This document shows, in pieces, positions 34,453 to 44,661 of a stretch of 64,000 bases of DNA. Under the pieces are notes generated by a model. That model was not told where the DNA came from. It saw only the letters and a program-made list of their open reading frames with translations, and made no database searches. A program made the translations under genes and the position numbers. Within the stretch, counting starts at the first letter, position 1, and each line of letters begins with the position of its first letter. This DNA comes from Streptomyces venezuelae (GTDB taxonomy: Bacteria > Actinomycetota > Actinomycetes > Streptomycetales > Streptomycetaceae): positions 1,720,001 to 1,784,000 of the forward strand of contig NZ_CP029189.1 in NCBI RefSeq assembly GCF_008642275.1. The letters run 5' to 3'.

Positions 34453-35496
34453 TCAGGGCTTGATCATCACCTTGAGGGCACTCCGGTCGTCCATCGCCCG
34501 GTAGCCGTCCGGGACCTCGTCCAGGGACACGGTCCGGTCGAAGACGGGCGCCGGGTCGATCGCGCCGCTGAGCACGTCCTCCAGCAGCTCCGGAATGTAG
34601 GCGCGGACCGGGGCCACACCGCCGCGCAGGGTGATGTTGCGGTCGAACATGACACCCAGGTCGAGGCCGGTGCCGCTGCCGTGCGGGACGCCGACGTAGC
34701 CGATGGCCCCGCCGTCGCGGGTGATGTTCACGGCGGTGCGCATCGACTGCTCGGTGCCGACCGCCTCGATGACCGCCTGCGCGCCCCGGCCGCCGAGGAG
34801 CTCGCGCACGGCGGCCTCGGCGGCCTCGCCGCGCTCGGCGACGACGTCGGTGGCCCCGAAGAGCTTCGCGATGTCGGTGCGTACGGTGTGGCGGCCCAGG
34901 GCGATGATCCGCTCGGCGCCCAGGCGCTTGGCGGCGAGGACGCCGCACAGGCCGACCGCGCCGTCACCGACGACGGCGACGGTGGAGCCCGGGCGCACGC
35001 CCGCGCCCAGGGCCGCGTGGTGGCCGGTGCCCATGACGTCGGACAGTGCGAGCAGACCGGTCAGCAGGTGGTCGTCGGAGACGGCCTCGGCGGGCAGCCT
35101 GACCAGGGTGCCGTCGGCGTGCGGGACGCGGACGGCCTCGCCCTGGCCGCCGTCGTGGCCGACCGAGCCCCAGAAGCCGCCGTGGTCGCAGGAGGTGAAC
35201 AGGCCCTCCTTGCAGTACTCACAGGTGCCGTCCGACCACATGAAGGGCGCGACGACCAGGTCGCCGACGCTCAGGCCGGACACCGCGGAGCCGGTCTCCT
35301 CGACGATGCCCAGGAACTCGTGGCCGATGCGCTGGCCGGGCTGACGCGCGGCCTCGCCGCGGTAGGCCCACAGGTCGCTGCCGCAGATACAGGCACGCAG
35401 GACGCGGACGACGGCGTCCTCGGGGCGCTGGATCGCAGCGTCGGGCACCTCCTCCACGCGGATGTCGTGCGGGGCGTGGATGACGGTGGCGCGCAT
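34453..35496 (-). CDS. Zinc-dependent alcohol dehydrogenase (MDR family)
   Basis: The 347-residue protein is a medium-chain dehydrogenase. The catalytic-zinc ligands lie in ACICGSDLWAYRGE and RIGHEFLGIV, a structural-zinc cysteine cluster in GTCEYCKEGLFTSCDHG (three cysteines visible instead of the usual four), and the NAD(P) site in VAVVGDGAVGLCGVLAAKRL. The substrate is unknown; the motif set resembles the Zn-dependent aldehyde/alcohol dehydrogenases common in soil actinomycetes. GGAGGA lies 11 bases before the ATG. A palindrome in the upstream region suggests local regulation. Confidence 0.9.
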   Translation of the reverse strand: MRATVIHAPHDIRVEEVPDAAIQRPEDAVVRVLRACICGSDLWAYRGEAARQPGQRIGHEFLGIVEETGSAVSGLSVGDLVVAPFMWSDGTCEYCKEGLFTSCDHGGFWGSVGHDGGQGEAVRVPHADGTLVRLPAEAVSDDHLLTGLLALSDVMGTGHHAALGAGVRPGSTVAVVGDGAVGLCGVLAAKRLGAERIIALGRHTVRTDIAKLFGATDVVAERGEAAEAAVRELLGGRGAQAVIEAVGTEQSMRTAVNITRDGGAIGYVGVPHGSGTGLDLGVMFDRNITLRGGVAPVRAYIPELLEDVLSGAIDPAPVFDRTVSLDEVPDGYRAMDDRSALKVMIKP

Positions 35497-35526
35497 GGTG
35501 GTGCAGTCCTCCGGTTCGAGATCGTT

Positions 35527-35542
35527 CAGTCTTGTACGACTG
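35527..35542. promoter_or_regulatory. Palindrome upstream of the dehydrogenase
   Basis: CAGTC-TTGTAC-GACTG is a 16-base inverted repeat 31 bases before the ATG, placed where a repressor or activator would act. Confidence 0.35.
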
Positions 35543-35552
35543 TGGAACCGTC

Positions 35553-36247
35553 CTACCGTACGCCTGCTTCCCGTGAGGTCGCGCCAGTGGCCAGCAAGTA
35601 CTGGGCGGCGAGGTACGTGGCCATGATCCAGAAGTCCGGGCGGGGCAGCTGGGGCCATTCGGCGACGCCCGTGGCGATGAGGGTGTCGGAGAGCAGGAAC
35701 AGCGCGCCGCCGGCCCCGGCGCGCAGCCCGAGAGTGCTGGAGCGGAACGCCATCGCGGTGAGCAGCAGGCTGTAGCCGGCCACGGGGATCCGCAGGTCGG
35801 GCGGCAGGTCGGACCACAGCAGGGCGACGGTGCCAAGGAGGGCGAGCGCGTACGCGCCCCCGAGCGGTGCCTTCGCGGGCCGCTTGCCGAAGAGGACGAG
35901 GTAGCAGACGTGCCCGACGGCGAAGGAGCCCATGCCCACGAGGAAGGCGGGCTCGGCGTCGAAGAGCAGGGCCAGGTCCCCGCCCCAGCCGAACAGCAGG
36001 GCGGCGAGCAGCAGCCGGGGCGCGCCGCGGGTGGCCATGTGGGTCACGAGCAGCGGCATCAGCAGCGGTTTGGCGACGACGTGTCCGAGGTGCCAGCCGG
36101 CGAGCAGCGAGCCGAGGTCGACGGCGGCGGCCACGGCGAAGGCCACGAGGGCGATGCGGCCGAGGCGCGGCCGGCCCGCGGGCGTCCGGTCCGCGGCCCA
36201 CGCGGGGGCGGGCCGGCCCGGGGACTCGGCGGTGCTGTCGGCGGTGC

Positions 36248-36251
<4 letters not shown>
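35553..36251 (-). CDS. Lysoplasmalogenase (YhhN/TMEM86 family)
   Basis: The 232-residue protein is an eight-helix membrane enzyme of the YhhN/TMEM86 family, which hydrolyses the vinyl-ether bond of lysoplasmalogens. Conserved features are AKPLLMPLL, FGWGGDLALLF (acidic active-site motif), GMGSFAVGHVCYLVLF and GGALFLLSDTLIA. Its GTG start overlaps the stop of the sterol-desaturase-like gene (GTGA), so the two membrane-lipid enzymes are coupled. Confidence 0.9.
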
Positions 36252-37189
<938 letters not shown>

Positions 37190-37196
37190 GTCCCGC

Positions 37197-37202
37197 ACCA
37201 TA
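37197..37202 (-). promoter_or_regulatory. -10 hexamer of a leaderless promoter (desaturase)
   Basis: TATGGT on the minus strand, 7 bases, then the ATG at 37189. Confidence 0.45.
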
Positions 37203-37234
37203 GAGGCGCTCTCGGGGGTGCCGCTAGGGGTTGT

Positions 37235-37246
37235 TACCGATCGGTA
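37235..37246. promoter_or_regulatory. Perfect 12-bp palindrome between the desaturase and NACHT genes
   Basis: TACCGATCGGTA lies 46 bases upstream of the desaturase start and 59 bases upstream of the NACHT start. It has the look of a TetR-family half-site pair. No regulator gene is adjacent. Confidence 0.45.
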
Positions 37247-37304
37247 TCCATCGGGGTTACCGGCGGTTCACGAGATGATGTCCGAGCCAAGGGGAGGGCG
37301 GGGC

Positions 37305-40300
37305 ATGACGGGCTGGGAGACGGTTGTCTTACGGGTGGCGGGAACGGCGGCGGGGGCACTGGTCAGGTCCCTCCTGGCCCGGGTTCCGGGAGCGGGCCTG
37401 ACGGCCGATCCCGCCCGGCCGGCCCCGCGCTGGCGCAAGCCCCCGCCGGAACTCGGCGAAGGCGAGATGCGGCGCCTGACCGGAGCCCTGGCCGCCCGGC
37501 TCGGCCCGGAGGGCACGGCGCTGCCGGAGCACGAGCGCCTCGCGGCCCTGGACGCGGTCGGCGACGCCTTCGCGGAGCTCGGCCCCCTGGACGCGGAGGC
37601 CCTCTTCGCGACGGACCTCGACCCGACGGCCCTGGCGGCGGCCGTACCCCCGCCCCCGGCGGGCCTGTCCCCCTCGGCCGAGGCCCTGTACGGCCGGCTG
37701 GTCCGGCTGTGCTGCACGCACGCGGTGGAGTACCTGACCACCCTGCCGGGTTTCGGCGCCCGGGCGGGGGTGGAACTGGTCCGGCGGACGGGCGAGCTGG
37801 CCCGGGCGGTGGACCGGCTCGGCGCCGCCGGGGACGGCACGGCGTACGCCTTCGAGGAGCGGTACGCGCAGTACGTCGCGCACACCCACGGCCGCCTGCG
37901 GCTCTTCGGCCTCACCCTCAGCCGCTCCCGCCAGGAGTGGCCGCTGGACGTGGCGTACATCAGCCTGTCGGTCAGCGGTGACCAGGTGCCGCCGGGCGGG
38001 CCGGACCTCGGCCAGGCGTCCGTCCGGGCCGAGCAGGCCCTCGCCGCCGCCGACCGGGTCCTGCTGCGCGGCCCGGCGGGCTCGGGGAAATCGACCCTGA
38101 TGCAGTGGCTCGCCCTCGACGCGGCCCGGCAGAGCGCCGGCCCGTGGAGCACGTGCGTACCGTTCGTGCTGCGCCTGCGCTCGTTCACGGCATCGGGGGA
38201 CCTGCCCCTGCCGGAGGACTTCCTGCGCGCCGGCGCCGTCCCGCTCTCGGCCCCGCCCGGCTGGGTGGAGGACCTGATGCTGAGCGGCCGGGCCCTGGTC
38301 CTGGTGGACGGCGTCGACGAGGTCCCGCAGCGGCTGCGCACCCGTACGGAGAGCTGGCTGCGCTCGCTGGTCGCCGCCTACCCGAAGGCGCGGTACGTGG
38401 TGACCACCCGCCCGTCGGCGGTCCCGGAGGACTGGCTCGCGGGACTGGGCTTCGCGCCGCACTCGATGCTGCCGATGGAGCAGAAGGACATCCGGTCCTT
38501 CGTCGCGCACTGGCACGCGGCGGCCCGTGCGGAGGGGCAGGAGGTGGACGCGTACGAGGCCTCGCTGCTGGAGGCCGTCTCCTCCCGGCGGGACCTGGCC
38601 CGGCTGGCGACGAACCCGCTGATGTGCGCGCTGCTGTGCGCCCTGAACCAGGACCGGCGGATGCAGCTCCCGCGGGCCCGCAAGGAGCTGTACGACGCGG
38701 CGCTGGACATGCTGCTGGTACGGCGGGACACGGAACGGGAGATCTCCGGGGTGGAGGGCGTCTACCTCACCCGGGAGGAGCAGGTCGCGCTGCTCCAGCG
38801 GCTCGCGTACTGGCTGATCCGCAACGGGCAGCTGGAGGCGGGCCGGGACGAGGCCGTCGAGATGGTGGGCGAGTGGCTCGACGCCATGCCGCAGGTGCGG
38901 GCGCAGGGCGGGGCCGAGCAGGTCTTCTCCCACCTGCTGATCCGCAGCGGCCTGCTCCTGGAGCCGTTCCCGGGCTCGGTGACCTTCGTCCACCGGACCT
39001 TCCAGGACTACCTGGGCGCCAAGGCTGCCGTGGAGTCACGGGACTTCGGGGTGCTGGTGAAGAACGCCCACGACGATTCCTGGGACGACGTGGTCCGCAT
39101 GGCGGTGGGCCACGCCCGCCCGGACGAACGCGCCCGCCTGCTGAAGGGTCTGCTGAAGCGGGCGGACAAGGTCAAGGGAGCCCGCGACCGGCTGGTCCTG
39201 CTCGCGGCGGCCTGCCTGGAGCACGCCCCGGAGCTGGACCCGGGGGTCCGCGCCGAGATCCAGTCGCGCACCGGCGACCTGCTGCCGCCGCAGCGGATCT
39301 CCCAGGCCGAGGAGTTGGCCCGGGCCGGTGAGCTGGTCCTGGACCTGCTGCCCGGCCCGGCCGGTCTCACCGAAACGGAGGCCGCGGCCATCGTCCGGAC
39401 CGCCGCCCTGGTGGGCGGCCCGCAGGCACTCGGCCGCATCGCCCGGTTCCGGACGGACGCCCGGCCTCAGGTGGTGGTCGAACTGGCCGACAACTGGCGG
39501 AGGTTCCGCACGGCCGACTACGTCGAGTCCGTGCTGGCGCACGTCGATCTGGGCGCCACCTACGTGAGCGTCTACACCTCCGAGGAACTGGCCCACCTGC
39601 CGCTGCTGGCCCACGCCCGGCACGTCAGCCTCAGGGACGGGCACTGGCTGCCCGACGCCGTGGTCAGCCGGCCGGACCTGGAAGGGCTGACCATCCACCG
39701 GGACGACCGGCTCACGGACCTCTCACCGCTCGCGGCCCTCCACGACCTCCGGTACCTGGGGCTCTACGAATGTCCCCGGATCGAGGACCTCGGCCCGCTG
39801 TCCGGGCTGCCCCTGCGCTCACTGGGCCTCTCGCGGATCGCGGCCCGGGCATCCCTGGCGCCGCTGGCCACGCTCCCCTCGCTCACCAACTTCACGCTGG
39901 ATTCCAAGGCCGGGATCGCCGAACTCTCCGACCTGCCCCTGCCCGGCACGCTGCGGTCGCTCGCCCTGTTCAAGGGAGCCGTCTGGGTCGGGCTCAAGGG
40001 GCTCGAACGGTGGCCGGCGCTCGACATGCTGACCATCTCCGGCGAACGGCAGGCCCTTCAGCTGGCGGCCCAGCCGTCGGTGCCGGCCTTGCGGCTGCTC
40101 CAGCTGAACGGGATGACGGTCGTGCCCTCGATGCTGGTCCGGCACCAGGAACTGACCGGCCTCACCCTGCTGACGTGCACGCTGGGCTCGGGGCTGGAGC
40201 CCCTTCTCGCACTGCCGCACCTGAACCGGCTCGTGGTGAGCTTCTGCGGCGGGCCCGTCGACCTGTCCCCACTGGCGCCGAGGGACGACCTCGTCGTCGA

Positions 40301-40370
40301 GGTGTACGGCCCCAACAACCTGCTCGGCACCGAACTGTTCCCGCCGGAGCGGCTCCGCTACATGAGCTGA
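37305..40370 (+). CDS. NACHT-domain NTPase with leucine-rich repeats (bacterial NLR), bldA-dependent
   Basis: This 1021-residue STAND-type protein has three parts. The N-terminal helical domain (about residues 1-235) resembles the NACHT N-terminal helical domains of actinobacteria. The NACHT ATPase has Walker A GPAGSGKST (256-264), Walker B ALVLVDGVDE (330-339), a sensor region VVTTRPSAV and a helical extension with FVHRTFQDYLGAKAA. The C-terminal leucine-rich part (about 775-1015) has repeats such as LTDLSPLAALHDLRYLGLYE. Proteins of this class (bNACHT) give anti-phage defence in other bacteria. Codon 9 is TTA, the only one I found in any gene here, implying dependence on bldA tRNA. AGGGGAGG precedes the ATG. 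It converges on the amidohydrolase operon with 21 bases between. Confidence 0.9.
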   Translation: MTGWETVVLRVAGTAAGALVRSLLARVPGAGLTADPARPAPRWRKPPPELGEGEMRRLTGALAARLGPEGTALPEHERLAALDAVGDAFAELGPLDAEALFATDLDPTALAAAVPPPPAGLSPSAEALYGRLVRLCCTHAVEYLTTLPGFGARAGVELVRRTGELARAVDRLGAAGDGTAYAFEERYAQYVAHTHGRLRLFGLTLSRSRQEWPLDVAYISLSVSGDQVPPGGPDLGQASVRAEQALAAADRVLLRGPAGSGKSTLMQWLALDAARQSAGPWSTCVPFVLRLRSFTASGDLPLPEDFLRAGAVPLSAPPGWVEDLMLSGRALVLVDGVDEVPQRLRTRTESWLRSLVAAYPKARYVVTTRPSAVPEDWLAGLGFAPHSMLPMEQKDIRSFVAHWHAAARAEGQEVDAYEASLLEAVSSRRDLARLATNPLMCALLCALNQDRRMQLPRARKELYDAALDMLLVRRDTEREISGVEGVYLTREEQVALLQRLAYWLIRNGQLEAGRDEAVEMVGEWLDAMPQVRAQGGAEQVFSHLLIRSGLLLEPFPGSVTFVHRTFQDYLGAKAAVESRDFGVLVKNAHDDSWDDVVRMAVGHARPDERARLLKGLLKRADKVKGARDRLVLLAAACLEHAPELDPGVRAEIQSRTGDLLPPQRISQAEELARAGELVLDLLPGPAGLTETEAAAIVRTAALVGGPQALGRIARFRTDARPQVVVELADNWRRFRTADYVESVLAHVDLGATYVSVYTSEELAHLPLLAHARHVSLRDGHWLPDAVVSRPDLEGLTIHRDDRLTDLSPLAALHDLRYLGLYECPRIEDLGPLSGLPLRSLGLSRIAARASLAPLATLPSLTNFTLDSKAGIAELSDLPLPGTLRSLALFKGAVWVGLKGLERWPALDMLTISGERQALQLAAQPSVPALRLLQLNGMTVVPSMLVRHQELTGLTLLTCTLGSGLEPLLALPHLNRLVVSFCGGPVDLSPLAPRDDLVVEVYGPNNLLGTELFPPERLRYMS

Positions 40371-40391
40371 GCCGCCCGGCGGGCGCCGGAG

Positions 40392-41615
40392 CTACCAGAC
40401 GCGGACCGAGCCGCCCCGGGCGAAGGCCGGGCTCGTGGCCGTCGGCGGGACCTGCGTCAGGGGCTCCGCGACCTCCGAGACCAGCGGGCCGTGTTTGGCC
40501 GCGACCGCGTCCAGCAGGGCGAGGTCGAAGCCGTACACGCGGGCCGCGTTGCCGCCGACCATCGCGGCGACCTCCTCGCGCGGGAGGCCCGCGTAGGCGA
40601 TGCGGAGGCCTTCGCGGGAGAAGGGGGTGGTGCCCTCGTCGTGGGGGTAGTCGCTGCCCCACATGATCTTGTCGAGGCCGATCCGCTCCCGCAGCGGGAC
40701 CTCGTGGGGGCGCATGAAGCTCGCCCCCACGAAGCAGTTGTCACGCCAGACCTCGCTCGGGCCCCGGCCCATCGAATCCGCGAGGCCCGCCCCGAACTTG
40801 GACTCGGCCGTGGCCGACGCCGCGACCAGGCGGCCGTGGTAGTAGTCCAGCATCTCCAGCACCCCGGGGATCCATCCGGAGCCCTGCTCCGTCAGGACCA
40901 GCTTGAGCCCCGGGTGGCGGTGGAAGGCCCCGCCGAAGACGAGGTGCCACAGGGCCCGGTGCGAGAACCAGGTCGTCTCCACCATGAAGACGGCCCGGGC
41001 CGCAGGTTCGTCGCCGAGCGGCGGTGAGGCCGAGCCGCCGTGGTGGTTGACCGGGACGTCCAGTTCGTCGCACACCGCCCAGACGGGGTCGTAGGCGGCC
41101 GAGTACAGCTCGGGCACCGCGGAGCCGGGCGGGACGCCCGGCAGCAGGATGCCGCCCGTCAGGCCGGCCGCCCGCGCCCGGCGGATCTCGCCCACCGCCG
41201 CGTCCACGTCGTTCAGCAGGATCTGCGCCACCCCCGCCCGCCGGCCCGGCGCGTCCGCGCAGAAGTCCGCCAGCCAGCGGTTGTGGGCCTGCAGACCCGC
41301 CCAGCGCATCTCGTACTCGGCGGCCGTCGGGGGCTGGGCCATCAGGGAGGCCTTGGGGAAGAACGGCGGAATGGTGTTCGGGAAGACGACCTCCGCGACG
41401 ATGCCGTCCGCTTCGAGTTCGGCGAGGCGGCGCGCCGAGTTCCAGTTGCGGTCGGCGGTGTCCGCGAGGAGGTCCTCGTACGGGTTCACGTACGTGGCGG
41501 CCCAGGCGTCGAAGTCGTCGTGGTACCGCTTCTCCAGGTACGGCCTGTAGTCCAGCAGGTCGGCGCCCGCGTGGCAGTCCGCCGAGATCACCGTGTAGCG
41601 GTCGTCGCCGGTCAC
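40392..41615 (-). CDS. Amidohydrolase-2 family metal-dependent hydrolase (second of a pair)
   Basis: This 407-residue TIM-barrel protein belongs to the amidohydrolase-2 (ACMSD/gamma-resorcylate decarboxylase-like) family. It shows the N-terminal YTVISADCHAGADLLDYRPY (D-x-H replaces H-x-H), the metal-site VNHHGGSASPP, LKLVLTEQGSGWIPGVLEML and the terminal aspartate in IMWGSDYPHDEGT. Members hydrolyse or decarboxylate ring compounds. It is the last gene of a four-gene operon, overlapping the previous paralogue by 4 bases (GTGA). The two copies share layout but are clearly diverged. Confidence 0.88.
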   Translation of the reverse strand: MTGDDRYTVISADCHAGADLLDYRPYLEKRYHDDFDAWAATYVNPYEDLLADTADRNWNSARRLAELEADGIVAEVVFPNTIPPFFPKASLMAQPPTAAEYEMRWAGLQAHNRWLADFCADAPGRRAGVAQILLNDVDAAVGEIRRARAAGLTGGILLPGVPPGSAVPELYSAAYDPVWAVCDELDVPVNHHGGSASPPLGDEPAARAVFMVETTWFSHRALWHLVFGGAFHRHPGLKLVLTEQGSGWIPGVLEMLDYYHGRLVAASATAESKFGAGLADSMGRGPSEVWRDNCFVGASFMRPHEVPLRERIGLDKIMWGSDYPHDEGTTPFSREGLRIAYAGLPREEVAAMVGGNAARVYGFDLALLDAVAAKHGPLVSEVAEPLTQVPPTATSPAFARGGSVRVW

Positions 41616-42928
41616 CGCGACACCCCCAGTACCGGGAAGTCGTGGTCGGTCAGCCAGTGCCGGCCCACCTCGCGCGAGCGCGCCCAGGAGGCCTCCACCG
41701 CCGCCTGGTCCGGGGACTGGCCCAGTTCCGCGGGGGTGGGCCCGATCCGCCGGGCGATCGGGGCGAGCTTCGCGGTGTCGAAGCCGAAGACCTCGGCCGC
41801 CGCGAGTCCGAGCATGCGGCGGGTCTCCGCGACCGGGATGTCGTGGAAGGTGTTCTTCAGCCAGGCCCGGGTGTTCGGCCAGGTGCCCTCCGGGTGCGGG
41901 AAGTCCGAACCCCACAGGATGTTGTCCACGCCGATCTCGTACCGCTGCGCCAGCTCGCGGCGCTTGGTGTTGGTCGCGCAGATGAACACCTGGCGGTCCA
42001 GGTACTCGCTCGGCGGCCGCTTCAGCTCCTCGAACGGCGAGAGCTTCTTGCCGCCGTGCGCGCCGAGGTAGAGCCGGTCCATGAACCACAGCTGGTTGGG
42101 CAGCCACCAGCAGCCCGCCTCGGCGACGCCGAACTTCAGGCCGGGGTGGCGTTCGAAGACCCCCGACCAGAGCAGGAACCACAGCGGGCGGGCCGGCCAC
42201 CAGGTGACCTCGGAGACGAAGATGCCCAGGTGGTCGCCGTACTCGTGGCGCGGCGAGGAGCCGGAGTGGGTGACGATCGGCATCCGCGTCTCGGCGGCCG
42301 CCGCCCAGACGGGGTCGTAGCGGCGGTCGTGGTAGGGCGCCTTGTCCACCCACATCGCGGGGATCATCAGCGCGCCCAGCCCGGACTCCTTGGCCCGGTG
42401 GATCTCCGCCACGACCTTCGACGGCTCGCCCGTGATGGGCAGCAGGGCGACCCCGCAGTGCCGCTCCGGGTTCTGCCCGACGAACTCGGCGAGCCAGCGG
42501 TTGTGCGCCTGGGCTCCCGCCATGCCGAGTTCGGGGTCCTGGTCGCCGGAGAGGCCGAGGCCGACGCCGAAGGGGGCGGCGGTCTGGCTGTCGACGGCGT
42601 CCGCGTCGGGGAAGACGACCTCGGCGGCCACGCCGTCGCCGTCGAGCTCCTTCAGCCGCTGTCCGGTGTCCCAGCCGCCCTTGAGGCCTTCCTCGTGGTC
42701 GTGGAACCACTTCTCGGCGAAGGCCTCGTTGCGGACGCCGAGGCGGGTGGCCTCCGCGCGGCGGGCGTCGCGTTCGCCGAGGAACTCGTCGAACTGGGGG
42801 TGGAAGCGGGAATCCAGGTAGGGCCGGTACTGCTCGGTGGGCAGGCCGGCATGGCAGTCGGAGGAGATGATCAGGTACGGGTCTTCGTACGGCGTGTCAT
42901 TCGTGCCGTCGCTCGTGCTGTCGCTCAT
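41612..42928 (-). CDS. Amidohydrolase-2 family metal-dependent hydrolase (first of a pair)
   Basis: The 438-residue paralogue of the following gene shows the same fold: LIISSDCHAGLPTEQYRPYL, VTHSGSSPRHEYGD, LKFGVAEAGCWWLPNQLWFM and LWGSDFPHPEGTWPNTR. As in its partner, the metal site uses D-x-H. Retaining two related enzymes in one operon suggests two sequential steps or a heteromer. GAGGAG lies 8 bases before the ATG. It is third in the operon, 12 bases after the SDR gene. Confidence 0.9.
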   Translation of the reverse strand: MSDSTSDGTNDTPYEDPYLIISSDCHAGLPTEQYRPYLDSRFHPQFDEFLGERDARRAEATRLGVRNEAFAEKWFHDHEEGLKGGWDTGQRLKELDGDGVAAEVVFPDADAVDSQTAAPFGVGLGLSGDQDPELGMAGAQAHNRWLAEFVGQNPERHCGVALLPITGEPSKVVAEIHRAKESGLGALMIPAMWVDKAPYHDRRYDPVWAAAAETRMPIVTHSGSSPRHEYGDHLGIFVSEVTWWPARPLWFLLWSGVFERHPGLKFGVAEAGCWWLPNQLWFMDRLYLGAHGGKKLSPFEELKRPPSEYLDRQVFICATNTKRRELAQRYEIGVDNILWGSDFPHPEGTWPNTRAWLKNTFHDIPVAETRRMLGLAAAEVFGFDTAKLAPIARRIGPTPAELGQSPDQAAVEASWARSREVGRHWLTDHDFPVLGVSR

Positions 42929-42940
42929 GGCGGACGCTCC

Positions 42941-43825
42941 TCAGTCGAGGATGAAGCTCTCCAGATAGGCGGGATTGGCGCGGTCGAGCATCGACTGCGA
43001 CCGGGCGCGGATCTGCCGGTCGCTGTGCTCGCTCGGCGGCAGCATCCAGAAGCGGTCGGCGCGGATGCCGTCGACGACGTGCTCCGCGACCTCCTCGACC
43101 GGGGTGAAGTGCACCTCGTGGCCGGCTTTCCGCATCGCCGCCTCGTACTGGTCGAGACTGCGGTACGGGGCCTTGCGCGGCCGCTCCTTCGCGTACCGCT
43201 CGGGCCGGTTGCGGTGCGACTCCCACAGCCCGGTGCGCAGCATGTGCGGTCCGGGGAAGAGGACGGAGGCCCCGACGGCGGCGCCCTCCGCCTTGAGGTG
43301 GGCGTAGAGCGACTCGGTCATGGTGACCACGGCCGCCTTGGTGACGGCGTACACGGACGCGGTGGGCAGGGGGGCGATGCCGCCGTCGCCGGAGGAGGTG
43401 TTGACGACGTGGCCGGGGGCGCCGCCGGCGATCATGCGGGGGACGAAGGCCTGGATGCCGTGGAAGACGCCCCACACGTTGACGGAGAAGGCCCACTTCC
43501 AGTCGTTGGGCTCGTGCTCCCACATCCGGCCCTCGGCGCCGGAGCCGACGCCCGCGTTGTTGCACAGGACGTGGACGGCGCCGAAGGCCTCGTAGGCGGC
43601 GTCGGCCAGGGCGGTCACGGAGTCGCGGTCGCTGACGTCGACCACTCTGGCGAGCACCTGGGCTCCGTCCGCGGCGAGTTCGTCGGCGGCCTTGCGCAGG
43701 GCGGCCTCCTCGACGTCGGCGAGGACCACCTTCAGCCCTTCGGCGGCGAAGCGGCGGGCCATGGCGAGGCCGATGCCGCTCGCCGCGCCGGTGACGACGG
43801 CCGTCTGTCCCGGTTCGAGCCGCAT
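42941..43825 (-). CDS. SDR family oxidoreductase
   Basis: The 294-residue classical SDR has VVTGAASGIGLAMARRFAAE, an NAD-type acidic residue after strand 2 (VLADVEEAAL), NNAGVGSG, a serine motif in NTSSGDGGIAPLPTAS, and YAVTKAAV as Tyr-x-x-x-Lys. A longer-than-usual C-terminus (about residues 205-294) suggests a bulky substrate. It starts 1 base after the decarboxylase-like gene and lies in a four-gene operon. It could oxidise or reduce a keto intermediate of the same pathway. Confidence 0.9.
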   Translation of the reverse strand: MRLEPGQTAVVTGAASGIGLAMARRFAAEGLKVVLADVEEAALRKAADELAADGAQVLARVVDVSDRDSVTALADAAYEAFGAVHVLCNNAGVGSGAEGRMWEHEPNDWKWAFSVNVWGVFHGIQAFVPRMIAGGAPGHVVNTSSGDGGIAPLPTASVYAVTKAAVVTMTESLYAHLKAEGAAVGASVLFPGPHMLRTGLWESHRNRPERYAKERPRKAPYRSLDQYEAAMRKAGHEVHFTPVEEVAEHVVDGIRADRFWMLPPSEHSDRQIRARSQSMLDRANPAYLESFILD

Positions 43826-43826
43826 C

Positions 43827-44624
43827 TCACAGGCTCCCTTCCGGGGGGCCGTCGAGGATCTGCATCGGGTCGTCGTAGCGCTGGTGGACGTACGGGAGCA
43901 GGGCCTGGGCGCTGACCCGCTCGACGACCCGGCCCTTCTGGTCGGTGGTCTTCTCGCCGATGGTGATCTCCACGATCCGGCGGACGGGCAGGTCGGCGAC
44001 CGGGTCGTACATCGACTCGCGCAGGACGACGTCCCCGGTGACGTGCTCCAGCCTGCGGACCTTCTCGTTGCGCGTGCAGTGCACGAGCACCGGGTCCACG
44101 TCGAAGCCGGAACCGTCGACGGCGGGCAGGAACTTGAAGTAGAAGTCGGTCTTCCGGGTGGGCTCGGGCAGCGGCAGCACGCGGTCCACCGCCCCGCGCA
44201 CCTCGACGAAGGCGATCCCGTGCCGGGCGAGGGCGGCCCGTACGACGAGGCCGTCGCGCTCCACGGTGACCTCGCCCAGCTTCTTCGGCTCGCCGAAGAC
44301 CTCGCGGCCGCCGGTCAGGGCGCGCTCCAGGGTCATCGGCATGACCAGGGGGTACCAGCCTTCGGTCCCGTCGTGCCGGGCGGCGACGGCCACGGATCCG
44401 GCGCCGAGCGGGTAGCCGGGCAGGTCGACCTTGCTGATGTTGGCCCGTACCAGGGGCCGGTCGGCCGGTTTGAGCGGCGGCGGAAGGACCGCGGCGATCA
44501 CATCGGGGTCGGTCTCCCAGACGGCCACGACGCCGGTCGACCAGATGTCCGGGAGCCTGGAACTCTTCTCGCGCGCCGCCGCGATCTCGGCTTCGGTCCG
44601 CGCTCCGTACCGTACGCGTGCCAT
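43827..44624 (-). CDS. Acetoacetate decarboxylase family protein
   Basis: The 265-residue protein matches the acetoacetate-decarboxylase superfamily. The Schiff-base lysine motif is visible as GREVFGEPKKLGEVTVERDG, with upstream LPPPLKPADRPLVRANISKV and YPLVMPMTLE. Superfamily members decarboxylate beta-keto acids or, in secondary metabolism, catalyse aldol or retro-aldol steps. It is the first gene of the operon and lies directly downstream of the TGTAAC palindrome, divergent from the TetR regulator. Confidence 0.9.
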   Translation of the reverse strand: MARVRYGARTEAEIAAAREKSSRLPDIWSTGVVAVWETDPDVIAAVLPPPLKPADRPLVRANISKVDLPGYPLGAGSVAVAARHDGTEGWYPLVMPMTLERALTGGREVFGEPKKLGEVTVERDGLVVRAALARHGIAFVEVRGAVDRVLPLPEPTRKTDFYFKFLPAVDGSGFDVDPVLVHCTRNEKVRRLEHVTGDVVLRESMYDPVADLPVRRIVEITIGEKTTDQKGRVVERVSAQALLPYVHQRYDDPMQILDGPPEGSL

Positions 44625-44661
44625 GTCTCACACCATCCCTCGGCTCGGGGGGAGTCGGTTC

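Noticed and set aside
41642..43915. 757-codon plus-strand open frame
   Set aside because: It is antisense to the amidohydrolase and SDR genes, with no ribosome binding site or domain.
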